The translations under genes were made by a program, and so were the position numbers. Positions 25,007 through 33,009 of a stretch of DNA of 53,546 bases are shown in pieces; position 1 is the stretch's first letter; the number at the start of each line of letters is the position of its first letter. The DNA is taken from contig JAFAZN010000431.1 of assembly GCA_019239775.1 (NCBI GenBank), positions 1 through 53,546 of the forward strand. The letters are read 5' to 3'. The notes below the pieces were generated by a model. The model searched no databases. It had not been told where the DNA came from and saw only the letters and a program-made list of their open reading frames with translations. The DNA is from Chloroflexota bacterium. GTDB lineage: Bacteria; Chloroflexota; UBA6077; CF-72.

Positions 25007-26488
25007 TCAGCGGGTTTGCGGCCGCGTTCCTAGCGAGTCCAACCCGCGGCGCCGTTCGGCGCGAGCGGTCTCGATCTGAGCCTGGCGCGATTCGCGCCAG
25101 GCTCTATCTGTCGCCAGCCGGTCTCGCATTGCCAGGAGATGTGCTTCCATTGCGGACGGGGCTGGCCCACCAGGGACGGCATGCTGCTCGACGAACGTCC
25201 ACGGGTCCAACGCGGTCCTCAGATCGTCCGCAGCCAGGGCGACTGGACGGCCGAGAACCTGCGCAGCGGCTCGCGAGACCAGTTCTGGAGTGACGCGCGC
25301 GGCGTCTCCCCCTGACAGCGAAACGACCGTGGACGTAACCCGGTGGGCCTGGCGGAACGGCAGACCGGCACAGCGCACCAGCGTATCGGCCAATTCCGTC
25401 GCGGTGGTGAACCCGTCGGCGGCGCGCCGCGCCATCAGTTCCACATCGAATCGGCAGGAGCGCAGGGCGGCCTCGAGCAAGCGCAAGACGCCGAGGCCGT
25501 GTTCAAACGCACGGAACAGCGGCTCGTAGAATTCGTCCTCCACGTCGACGGTGTCGCCGAGCGCAGCGGAGTGCACGAGCGTCTCGGCAGTGTGCACATC
25601 TCCAACCACCCAGCCGATGCGCGCTCGTAAATGCTCCAGCACAACGGGATTCCGCTTTTGCGGCATGATGCTGCTGATTTGGAGAAATGACTCATCAATG
25701 TGCAGCACGCCGAACTCGCGGGTGGCCCACTGCAGCAGGTCGTGAATCAAGCGAGAGAGCCCCAGCACGCAGGTGCCGATCGCATTGAGGCTCTCCAGGG
25801 CATAGTCGACGCCGCCGATTGCGTCATAACTGTTGATTACGACACCGTCGAATCCGAGCAATAGGGCCGTCAGCGCACGGTCGATCGGAAACCCGGTGGT
25901 TGTCAGTGCCGCGGCGCCCAGTGGACCTCGATTTGTACAGGCATATGCCGCGTGGACTCTGTCTGCGTCACGCTCGAGTGCTTGGGCAGTAGACGCCAGG
26001 TAGTGCGCTAACGTGGTGGGCTGCGCAGGCTGGGTATGCGTGTGGCCTGGCATGAGCGTGCGCAGGTGTTCAGAAATCAGGCGCAGCAGCGTGGAACGCA
26101 GCTCGTCAAGGGCAACGTGCACCTGGAGTAGCAGACGGCGAACGGTCAGTCGCGCCATCGCCGCGTCGAGATCATTGCGGCTGCGCGCCAGGTGCAGGTT
26201 GCCGCCAGCATCCTCACCCGCAACTTCCAGGAGGCACGCCTCCATCTGAAAGAACAGATCCTCCACCTCGGGCGCGTAGGTGAACGAATCACTCCCGCGG
26301 CGCCAGAGGTCCTCCAGCGCGGCCGCTACACGAGCCGCATGCTGACGCGACATGATGTTTTGCTCGACGAGCATCAACAAATGCGCCTCGCTGGACTCCA
26401 GCATCGGCTCGTACAACCACTTCTGGGATGCACGGAACTGCGGACCAAGAATTGTTTCCGCGTACGTCGGATCGGGGAAGCGACTCAT
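25007..26488 (-). CDS. argininosuccinate lyase-family protein
   Basis: 493 residues from ATG 26488, set by the ATGA overlap with the permease stop. Fumarase/aspartase superfamily motifs are clear: HLARSRND (99-106), MPGHTHTQPAQPTTL (146-160) with the Thr-His pair, GPLGAAALTTTGFPIDR, and the signature SSIMPQKRNP (272-281) containing the catalytic Ser. Compared with ArgH, HTGRSRND is HLARSRND and the Gly before SSIMPQK is Ile. These enzymes eliminate fumarate from a C-N bond. Being last in an ABC importer operon, it probably breaks down an imported N-substituted amino acid rather than making arginine; that is inference. Confidence 0.82.
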   Translation of the reverse strand: MSRFPDPTYAETILGPQFRASQKWLYEPMLESSEAHLLMLVEQNIMSRQHAARVAAALEDLWRRGSDSFTYAPEVEDLFFQMEACLLEVAGEDAGGNLHLARSRNDLDAAMARLTVRRLLLQVHVALDELRSTLLRLISEHLRTLMPGHTHTQPAQPTTLAHYLASTAQALERDADRVHAAYACTNRGPLGAAALTTTGFPIDRALTALLLGFDGVVINSYDAIGGVDYALESLNAIGTCVLGLSRLIHDLLQWATREFGVLHIDESFLQISSIMPQKRNPVVLEHLRARIGWVVGDVHTAETLVHSAALGDTVDVEDEFYEPLFRAFEHGLGVLRLLEAALRSCRFDVELMARRAADGFTTATELADTLVRCAGLPFRQAHRVTSTVVSLSGGDAARVTPELVSRAAAQVLGRPVALAADDLRTALDPWTFVEQHAVPGGPAPSAMEAHLLAMRDRLATDRAWRESRQAQIETARAERRRGLDSLGTRPQTR

Positions 26489-27387
26489 CCCTTCAAACCT
26501 GTCAGTGCGACACCACGGATGATCTGGCGTTGGAAGATCGCGAATACGACGAGAACTGGCACTGTGGCGATACTTGCGCCGGTCATGATCAATTCCCAGC
26601 GTGAGCCGGCTTCGCCATAGGAGAACTGCGACAGGCCGACTGGCAGCGTGCGCATCAACGGATCCTGTATCACAATCAACGGCCAGAGAAACGCGTTCCA
26701 GTTGCCCAGAAACGTCAGGACGCAAAGCGCCGCAAGCGCGGGTCGCACGAGTGGGAGCGCAATCCGCCAGTACAGGCCGAACTCGCCGAGACCATCGATG
26801 CGGCCCGCGTCGAGCAGCTCATTCGGCACCGTCTGCATGAACTGACGCATCAGGAACACGCCGAAGGCACTCATCACGCCAGGGAAGATGATGCCCCAAT
26901 ACGAATCCGTCCACTGATAGTCGACGGACATGATGTACCAGGGAATGATCAGCATCTCGGTCGGCACCATCAGCGTGCACAGGATTGCGACAAAGATCAC
27001 CGTTTTGAATGGGAACTCCAGCTTGGCCAGCACGTAGCCGGTGAGCGAATCGAAGAATGCAACGCTCAGGGTAGTCAGACAGGCGACCAGCACGCTGTTG
27101 CCGAACCAGCGTGCGAAGGGGAACTTCGTCAGCGCGGTGACATAGTTGTCCAGGGTGGCCTGAGTTGGGATCAGCGACAGGGTGTAGATGTCCTGCGGAT
27201 GTTTAAAAGAGGTCGCGAGCATCCACAGGAATGGAAAGATCATCGCCACGCCGATAATGGTGAGGACAATGTAGAGAACGGCCGTCCCGAGGTTTGGGCG
27301 CGCGCGATGTGGGCTACCAGTGCGCACGTCGACGACTCCAACCGTGGACGCGGTTCCCTCCGGTTGGGTAGGCGCGCTAATAGTCAT
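26485..27387 (-). CDS. ABC transporter permease, MalG (CUT1) type
   Basis: 300 residues, inner membrane, six predicted helices. The ATPase-contacting loop DAGRIDGLGEFGLYWRIALP is near residue 190, at the typical MalG position, followed by LVRPALAALCVLTFLGNWNAF. A soluble N-terminal 32 residues precede the first helix. The start overlaps the end of the MalF-type gene by 11 bases and the stop overlaps the lyase start by ATGA. CUT1 permeases carry oligosaccharides, glycerol phosphates and related polar solutes. Confidence 0.93.
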   Translation of the reverse strand: MTISAPTQPEGTASTVGVVDVRTGSPHRARPNLGTAVLYIVLTIIGVAMIFPFLWMLATSFKHPQDIYTLSLIPTQATLDNYVTALTKFPFARWFGNSVLVACLTTLSVAFFDSLTGYVLAKLEFPFKTVIFVAILCTLMVPTEMLIIPWYIMSVDYQWTDSYWGIIFPGVMSAFGVFLMRQFMQTVPNELLDAGRIDGLGEFGLYWRIALPLVRPALAALCVLTFLGNWNAFLWPLIVIQDPLMRTLPVGLSQFSYGEAGSRWELIMTGASIATVPVLVVFAIFQRQIIRGVALTGLKG

Positions 27388-28264
27388 AGCGCCGTGACAG
27401 TACGCGCAGTTGAACGAGCGTCACCACCAGGATCAGTGCGAACAGCACGACTGTCATGGCTGATGCGTAGCCCATTTGATAGGCGCCGCCGAAGGCCTTC
27501 TGATAGACGTACAGCACCAGGCTGATCGTGCTGTTGAGCGGCCCGCCGGTGCCCTGCGCCGACATGTTTTGCACCTGCGTGAACACCTGTAGCGAGCTGA
27601 TCGCGCTGGTGACGGCCAGAAACACAATTGTCGGATTGAGGAGCGGCAGCGTAATGTGGCGAAACAGGTCCCAGCGGCCGGCGCCATCCAATCGGGCTGC
27701 CTCGTAGTATTGCTCGGGAATTGCGCTCAAGCCGGCCAGAAAGATCACAATCTGGAAACCCAGGTCATGCCAGACGTTGACCGCCACGATGGACGGCAAC
27801 GCTTGGGACGTGCTCTGCAAAAACGGCTGCGGTGGGATGCCTACCAGGGCAAGCAGGACGTTGAGGCTGCCACGCTGTGGTTGATACAGCCAGCGCCACA
27901 CCCAGCTCACTGCTACCAGACTGGTGACGAACGGAATGAAATATACCGTACGGAAGAGGCCCGCCAGATGCTTGATTTGCGACAGCGCCATCGCGATTGC
28001 CAACGAGAGGACCAGGCCGCTGGGAACTCCGAGGACGAGGTACTTCAGCGTGTTGCCCATGGCGGCCAGAAACGCACCGTCGGACGGCAAGTGCTCGAAA
28101 TTGTCGAGGCCGACGAAGGGCCGGTTGTCCGACAACATGTCCCACTGGTAGAACGCCACCTGGAGTGCCGACAACGTGGGCACGATGCGGATCAGGATGA
28201 AAAACGCCAGCGGAACGGCGAGCAGCACATACGCAGTAACAGCACGTCGTTGGGACAGTGTCAT
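27377..28264 (-). CDS. ABC transporter permease, MalF (CUT1) type
   Basis: 295 residues from ATG 28264; a longer in-frame start (28306) would add a tail lacking family character. The first helix is at 10-30, and PFVGLDNFEHL follows the usual periplasmic position. The EAA loop EAARLDGAGRWDLFRHITLP is near residue 190. It pairs with the MalG-type gene (11-base overlap). The 103-base gap upstream, before the solute-binding gene, holds an imperfect repeat (28298-28346). Confidence 0.92.
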   Translation of the reverse strand: MTLSQRRAVTAYVLLAVPLAFFILIRIVPTLSALQVAFYQWDMLSDNRPFVGLDNFEHLPSDGAFLAAMGNTLKYLVLGVPSGLVLSLAIAMALSQIKHLAGLFRTVYFIPFVTSLVAVSWVWRWLYQPQRGSLNVLLALVGIPPQPFLQSTSQALPSIVAVNVWHDLGFQIVIFLAGLSAIPEQYYEAARLDGAGRWDLFRHITLPLLNPTIVFLAVTSAISSLQVFTQVQNMSAQGTGGPLNSTISLVLYVYQKAFGGAYQMGYASAMTVVLFALILVVTLVQLRVLSRRYDY

Positions 28265-28297
28265 TGACGTTCGCGCACTATGCGGAGTATTGCTGCA

Positions 28298-28346
28298 TCT
28301 ACCCACGGAGTGTGTCTACCCACGGACAGTCCACCTACGGAGTGTG
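28298..28346. repeat. three imperfect repeats of about 17 bp
   Basis: TCTACCCACGGAGTGTG (28298-28314) and TCTACCCACGGACAGTC (28315-28331) are adjacent, and ACCTACGGAGTGTG (28333-28346) repeats the end of the first with one mismatch in 14. They sit in the only sizeable gap of the operon, between the binding-protein stop (28368) and the MalF start (28264). They could mark an RNA processing or protein-binding site that sets the ratio of binding protein to permease. Confidence 0.6.
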
Positions 28347-28367
28347 ATGCGGCCAAGAGAACAGAAG

Positions 28368-29816
28368 TCACGCGCCGACGGATTTCCAGTAATCGTCCAA
28401 CATGGCCTGCACCTTGTCGGCGGCGCCTTTGACGGCCTGATCTGGTGGTGTGTTGTTGAGCAGCACCTCATTCACTGCATCGAGCACTGCCTGGCGATCC
28501 GATGCTTCGTCGACGAAGAACGTGGCATAGCCATAGTCCAGGGACTGCAAGAAGGGTCCCAGCTTTGGATCGTTGGCGTATTTCGCTTCAGCGGCCACGG
28601 ACGTCCGGGCGGGCAATTCGCCGACCTGCTCCACCCACTGGCGCATGACCTCGGGTGTGGTCAGATATTGCAGCCACTTGATCGATGCATCCAGCCGCGG
28701 CCCGGTGGCACGCTTGGTCAGGCAATTCACCCAGAACGACGAGTACGTCGCCTTGTCCTTGTGCGACGGGAGCGGAGCGATCGCGTAATTCAGGTTTGGC
28801 GCGTCCGAGGCGAACGTGCTCAGACGGAACGAGCCGTCGATGTGCAACGCGGCATGTCCTGTCTTGAATGAGGTTTGATCGTCGGTGTAGAAGCCTTGCT
28901 CTCCAACTTTGTACTTGGTCACCAGGTCGGTCCACCAGGTGAACGCTTCCACTCCCTTGGGGTCAGTCCAGTTCAGCTTCTTCAGATCTTGGGACATCGG
29001 CAGCAGACCGTTCTGTCGATTCAGCGCCTCGCGCCACCACTGATGGCCCTGACCGTCTGGACCCCAGGCGAAGCCGGCGGTCTCGAGCGTACCGTCCGAG
29101 CCACGCTTGGTGGTTTTGACGGCAGTGTCGACGAACTCCTCCCAGGTGGCTGGCGGTTTATTTGGATCCAGTCCAGCCCCGGACAGCAAATCCTTGTTGT
29201 AGAACATGGCGAGGGTGCGGACCGCGGTCGGAATGCCCCAATACTTCCCTTGCAGCTTCGCGCCTTGCACGACCGGGAAGAAGTCCTTCTCGAGCGTAGC
29301 GGGCGGGAACGCGTCGATCGGCAGTTCCTGTAGATAGCCGGACTGCGTGTATTTGCCGAGCCAGCCGTAATACAGATTGACTACGTCCGGCCCCTGGCCG
29401 GCTGGTGCCGCGGCGGCCAACTTCTCCTGGAACTGTTCGTAAGGAATTGTGCTGTTGTGAACGATCTCGATATTCGGATTTTGCTTTTGGAAATCCTGGA
29501 TTAGGGAATTTATCAAGTCCTGTTTGGACTGATAGAAGTACTGCCAGTACTCGATGCTGACCTTCTGGCCGCCGGCGGCCGGAGCTGCCTGAGCCGGCGT
29601 GGTTGGAGCCGCGGCAGCAGCGGCGGTTGGCTGTGGCGCGGCGGCAGCGGTGGTCGGCTGTGCGCCGGAGGCGGTCGTGGGCGCCGCGGCCGGAGGCGTG
29701 GTTGGTGCCGCGGCAGGTTTGGCGGTCGAGCCGGCGGCGCACGCCGACAGCAGGCCAGCGGCGGCTGCACCAATAGTGAGACTCAAGAGATGGCGGCGCG
29801 TCGTCATGTGGCTCAT
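28368..29816 (-). CDS. ABC transporter solute-binding lipoprotein, family 1 (CUT1 type)
   Basis: 482 residues. The signal region has TRRHLLSL (twin-arginine-like) and a lipobox ending LLSAC. An Ala/Pro/Thr/Gln linker of about 60 residues follows. The binding fold begins with VSIEYWQYFYQSKQDLINSL, and later IAPLPSHKDKATYSSFWVNC is typical of family 1 sugar-type binding proteins. ATG 29816 overlaps the amidohydrolase stop by ATGA; ATG 29807 is an alternative. Ligand not readable; the operon's lyase and amidohydrolase suggest a nitrogen-containing compound. Confidence 0.92.
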   Translation of the reverse strand: MSHMTTRRHLLSLTIGAAAAGLLSACAAGSTAKPAAAPTTPPAAAPTTASGAQPTTAAAAPQPTAAAAAAPTTPAQAAPAAGGQKVSIEYWQYFYQSKQDLINSLIQDFQKQNPNIEIVHNSTIPYEQFQEKLAAAAPAGQGPDVVNLYYGWLGKYTQSGYLQELPIDAFPPATLEKDFFPVVQGAKLQGKYWGIPTAVRTLAMFYNKDLLSGAGLDPNKPPATWEEFVDTAVKTTKRGSDGTLETAGFAWGPDGQGHQWWREALNRQNGLLPMSQDLKKLNWTDPKGVEAFTWWTDLVTKYKVGEQGFYTDDQTSFKTGHAALHIDGSFRLSTFASDAPNLNYAIAPLPSHKDKATYSSFWVNCLTKRATGPRLDASIKWLQYLTTPEVMRQWVEQVGELPARTSVAAEAKYANDPKLGPFLQSLDYGYATFFVDEASDRQAVLDAVNEVLLNNTPPDQAVKGAADKVQAMLDDYWKSVGA

Positions 29817-30781
29817 TGTTCGCCTCCGAGGCGAAAAAGTCGAATCGCGTTTTCGCCAAAGATCTTGCGCAAGGCTGGATCAGGCATGTTCATGAAGCGG
29901 CAGGCGCGAATCTGCTCCTGCAAGTAGCGGATGCTGAAGCCGCGCGGAAACCAGCTCGAATCGCTGCCGAACAGGATCCGATCTGGTCCCACGGTCTCGT
30001 AGAACTTGCGAATCAGGTCGTCGAGCGAAACCGGATAGGGCATCCACCGCGTCCACTGGTTGGACCCTGAAGTGTCGACGTTCACGTTTTCGCAGGCCCA
30101 GCACAGGAACAGCAGCTCCTTGACGTACTGGATGCCGAAGTGCGGGATGACGAACTGGATGGTCGGAAAGTCGCGGGCGACCTGCTCGAGTGCGCCGGGG
30201 TTGTCGCGTTCGTTCCACGAGATGCCGCCACCCGCACCCAGCATTCCAAAATGGATCAACACTGGCACCGCCAGCTCTTCGACGGTTTGCCACAACGGGT
30301 ACAGCTCGCGGTCGTCGATACGGCGCTCCAGCGCCGGGGCGAGAATCTTGAGCCCGCGCAACCCGAGCTCGGTCACCGCGCGAGTCATCTCGGTGGCGGC
30401 GCCCGGCGCAAAGGGATTGTGGTGGGCGAAGCCGACGAACCGCCGCGGATGACGACGCACCGCCCTGGCAAGGGTGTCGTTGCCACCCCCGGTGGCGAAG
30501 CCGATGCGATCGATGCCGTGGCGATCGAGCTCGGCGAGCCAACGGTCAGCCATGGCATCGACAGCCTCGTCACCCGCCTCAGGTTCAGGTTCAGGTTGTG
30601 GAAAGTCCCAGGCCAGCCTCCAGGCGGCTCGATAGCGCTCGGCCTGCGCACGCATGTACTCGGCCTGTTCGGCGGCTGGTGAGCCGGCCGTGTAGTGACG
30701 CGGGCCCCCGCGTGAGGTCGAGACGTCGCCTCTGACGGGAAAATGGGCGTGGAAGTCGATAACGTGGAGGTCCTGGAACAT
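29813..30781 (-). CDS. amidohydrolase family 2 (ACMSD-like) metal-dependent hydrolase
   Basis: 322 residues, TIM-barrel. Metal ligands of the amidohydrolase-2 group are visible: His11 and His13 (DFHAHF), His177 (LIHFGM), His214 (VIPHFGIQ) and Asp274 (FGSDSSW). Family members decarboxylate or hydrolyse aromatic and heterocyclic acids. A loop near 61-69 is Pro-Glu repeated, encoded by a short in-frame repeat. It is the first gene of the importer operon and is divergent from a Rieske oxygenase gene by 57 bases. Acts in the cytoplasm; substrate unknown. Confidence 0.88.
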   Translation of the reverse strand: MFQDLHVIDFHAHFPVRGDVSTSRGGPRHYTAGSPAAEQAEYMRAQAERYRAAWRLAWDFPQPEPEPEAGDEAVDAMADRWLAELDRHGIDRIGFATGGGNDTLARAVRRHPRRFVGFAHHNPFAPGAATEMTRAVTELGLRGLKILAPALERRIDDRELYPLWQTVEELAVPVLIHFGMLGAGGGISWNERDNPGALEQVARDFPTIQFVIPHFGIQYVKELLFLCWACENVNVDTSGSNQWTRWMPYPVSLDDLIRKFYETVGPDRILFGSDSSWFPRGFSIRYLQEQIRACRFMNMPDPALRKIFGENAIRLFRLGGEQ

Positions 30782-30800
30782 CGCCCCTCATCCTAGGACT

Positions 30801-30828
30801 TTGTCATGCCCAGATGGGGTGCTACGCT
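30801..30828 (+). promoter_or_regulatory. possible promoter for the first Rieske oxygenase
   Basis: TTGTCA (30801-30806) and TACGCT (30823-30828) are 16 bases apart. The first matches five of six consensus positions, the second three of six. It overlaps the alternative start ATG 30806 and would put transcription start within a few bases of ATG 30839. Weak, position-based call. Confidence 0.28.
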
Positions 30829-30838
30829 GCGAAATGGC

Positions 30839-32158
30839 ATGTTGAGCGTTGAAGAGAACAACCTGATCAGTCGCGTTGGCCCTGGGACGCCAATGGGCAA
30901 CCTCATGCGCCAGTACTGGATTCCGGCGATGGCGTCGTCGGAGCTACCGCACCCGGACAGTGACCCCGTTCGCGTGATGCTGCTCGGTGAGAAGTTGATC
31001 GCCTTCCGCGACAGCAATGGCAATGTTGGCCTGCTCCAACACAATTGTCCCCACCGGGGCGCCAGCCTGTTCTTTGGCCGCAACGAAGAAGGTGGCCTGC
31101 GCTGCGTGTATCACGGCTGGAAGTTCTCGACCGACGGCACATGCGTGGACATGCCGAACGAGCCGGCGGAGTCCGATTTCAAACAGAAAGTAAAGGCAGT
31201 GGCATATCCAACGCAGGAACGTGGTGGCGTTGTCTGGACCTATATGGGACCACGCATCGAGCCGCCGCCTCTGCCGGACCTCGAGCCCAACATGCGCTCC
31301 GACCGGCGACTTTCAGTGCGCGTCACCCAACAGGAGTCCAACTGGCTGCAGGTGCTGGAGGGCGACATCGACACGGTGCACGCCGGATTCCTGCATGGCG
31401 GCTCCTACAAACCGGATGAAATGCCAAAGGGCACGTTTCGCGACTACATGTATCGCGATCGCACAGCGCGCTTCGAGGTGATCAACACCGAGTGTGGCGC
31501 ACTGTACGGCGCGTATCGCGACGGTCCACCAGGCTACAACTACTGGCGGTTGGCCTATTACCTGTTTCCGTTCTACGACATGCCAGCCCCGGGTCTGCTT
31601 GGGTACAAAATTAGCTGCATTTGCCGCGTGCCAATGGACGACGAGCACACCCTGTCATTTTTCATGAATGCACACGATCCGGAGGTCCAGCTAGGCGGCG
31701 GCGAGCGCTTTGGCGGCAACCCCACTTTGCCCAACACCACCGACTGGTATGGCCGCTTCCGGACCAAAGCCAATCCAACCAATGACTTCTTCCTCGACCG
31801 TGAGATTCAGCGCCGCAACGAAGGCCACGCCGGCTATTCGGGCATTCCCGGCGGCGCGGCCATGCAGGACGCCGCGATCACGTGGAGCATGGGCTCGATT
31901 TACCAGCGCCAGAACGAACGGCTGGGCACCACCGACGTCATGATTATTCGTGTGCGGCGGCGACTGATTGACGCGGCCCGAGCGCTGGCGGAGCAAGGCA
32001 CGACTCCACCCGGTGTCGACGATCCGGAGGTTTATCGGGTGCGCTCGGGCGGCGTCTTCCTGCCAAAAGATGCCAACTGGGTCGCGGCGACGGAGGATTT
32101 GCGGAAGGCGTTCGTCCACCACGCCGAGCTGGATCCCGCTCTCACCGGCGACGCCTGA
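30839..32158 (+). CDS. Rieske-type aromatic ring-hydroxylating oxygenase, large subunit
   Basis: 439 residues from ATG 30839, which aligns with the start of the paralogue at 34848 (MLxxEENxxxxRVGPGTxMG); ATG 30806 is possible. The Rieske cluster ligands are Cys70 and His72 (NCPHRGAS) and Cys89 and His92 (RCVYHGWKF). The mononuclear iron ligands follow as DTVHAGFLH (His181, His186). The pattern is that of phthalate 4,5-dioxygenase-like single-component oxygenases. No reductase gene is adjacent. There is no good ribosome binding site, so the message may be nearly leaderless. An SDR gene starts eight bases after its stop. Confidence 0.9.
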   Translation: MLSVEENNLISRVGPGTPMGNLMRQYWIPAMASSELPHPDSDPVRVMLLGEKLIAFRDSNGNVGLLQHNCPHRGASLFFGRNEEGGLRCVYHGWKFSTDGTCVDMPNEPAESDFKQKVKAVAYPTQERGGVVWTYMGPRIEPPPLPDLEPNMRSDRRLSVRVTQQESNWLQVLEGDIDTVHAGFLHGGSYKPDEMPKGTFRDYMYRDRTARFEVINTECGALYGAYRDGPPGYNYWRLAYYLFPFYDMPAPGLLGYKISCICRVPMDDEHTLSFFMNAHDPEVQLGGGERFGGNPTLPNTTDWYGRFRTKANPTNDFFLDREIQRRNEGHAGYSGIPGGAAMQDAAITWSMGSIYQRQNERLGTTDVMIIRVRRRLIDAARALAEQGTTPPGVDDPEVYRVRSGGVFLPKDANWVAATEDLRKAFVHHAELDPALTGDA

Positions 32159-32165
32159 GAGCGAC

Positions 32166-32963
32166 GTGCGGCTGCTGGAGGGAAAATGGGCGCTTGTCAC
32201 CGGCGGCGCAAGCGGAATCGGCCGCGCGACTGCACGGCTCTTCGCTGAACAGGGGGCAGCCGTCGGCGTGGTGGACGTCGTCGGCGAGGCGGCCGAAGCG
32301 GTCGCGGGCGAAATCCGCGCTGGGGGTGGCTCCGCGATATCGGTGCAAGCCGACGTGGCGGATGAGGCAGCGGTGCGGCGGGCGGTCGAGTCTGTTGCGC
32401 GCGCCTTTGGCGGCCTGAACATCATCGTAAACAACGCAGGTATTCCTGGCGGTCCCGCCACCACGCTCGATCAGATGACGCTGGAGCGGTGGGACCACAC
32501 GATGGCGGTCAACTTGCGCGCGCATCTGCTGGTGTGTCAGGCAGCGTTTCCATGGCTGTCACGCGCGGGCGGAGCCGTGGTCAACAACGCCTCGTCGGCT
32601 GCCGTTGCGGGCTTTCCCTTTACATCCGACTATGCCACCAGTAAGGCGGGCGTGGTCATGCTCACTCGGCAATTGGCTGCGGAGTGGGGTCCGCATGGAA
32701 TCCGCGTGAACTCGGTGGCGCCAGGGCTGATCGATACCGGTTTCGGGCGCGCCCGCAATCCTGGCCAGCCACGGCCGCCAGATGACCCCGAGTCGCGGGC
32801 CCAGCGCGTGCGACACATTCCGCTTGGTCGGCTGGGTGAAGCAGACGACGTCGCCAGTGTAATTCTGTTTCTGGCGTCGGACCTCGCCAGGTATGTGACA
32901 GGAGAGAACATCCTGGTGGATGGTGGGTTATTGCAAATGTTCTATCCAGCGGTCCTGCGTTAG
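32166..32963 (+). CDS. short-chain dehydrogenase/reductase (SDR)
   Basis: 265 residues from GTG 32166, which gives the usual distance to the cofactor motif TGGASGIGRA (about 11-20). NNAGIPG and the catalytic Ser/Tyr/Lys in NNASSAAVAG and DYATSKAGVV are present. The Asp in VVDVVG suggests NAD. The final YVTGENILVDGG is canonical. It follows the Rieske gene by seven bases and may rearomatise a cis-dihydrodiol or oxidise an alcohol formed by it. Confidence 0.92.
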   Translation: MRLLEGKWALVTGGASGIGRATARLFAEQGAAVGVVDVVGEAAEAVAGEIRAGGGSAISVQADVADEAAVRRAVESVARAFGGLNIIVNNAGIPGGPATTLDQMTLERWDHTMAVNLRAHLLVCQAAFPWLSRAGGAVVNNASSAAVAGFPFTSDYATSKAGVVMLTRQLAAEWGPHGIRVNSVAPGLIDTGFGRARNPGQPRPPDDPESRAQRVRHIPLGRLGEADDVASVILFLASDLARYVTGENILVDGGLLQMFYPAVLR

Positions 32964-33009
32964 CCTTATGTGAACGCGCGCGGTCGCGGCGTGTACCATC
33001 TCGCCGGCG

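Noticed and set aside
26192..26620. Plus-strand frame of 142 codons opposite the lyase and permease junction
   Set aside because: It covers the overlap of two well-supported minus-strand genes and has no domain pattern.
29599..29895. Ala/Val/Gly-rich plus-strand frame
   Set aside because: This is the reverse reading of the Ala/Pro/Thr linker of the binding lipoprotein, a known source of false frames.
30583..30601. Short CAGGTT repeat as a possible regulatory or phase-variable element
   Set aside because: It is an in-frame six-base repeat encoding Pro-Glu in a surface loop of the amidohydrolase; three short units are not notable.
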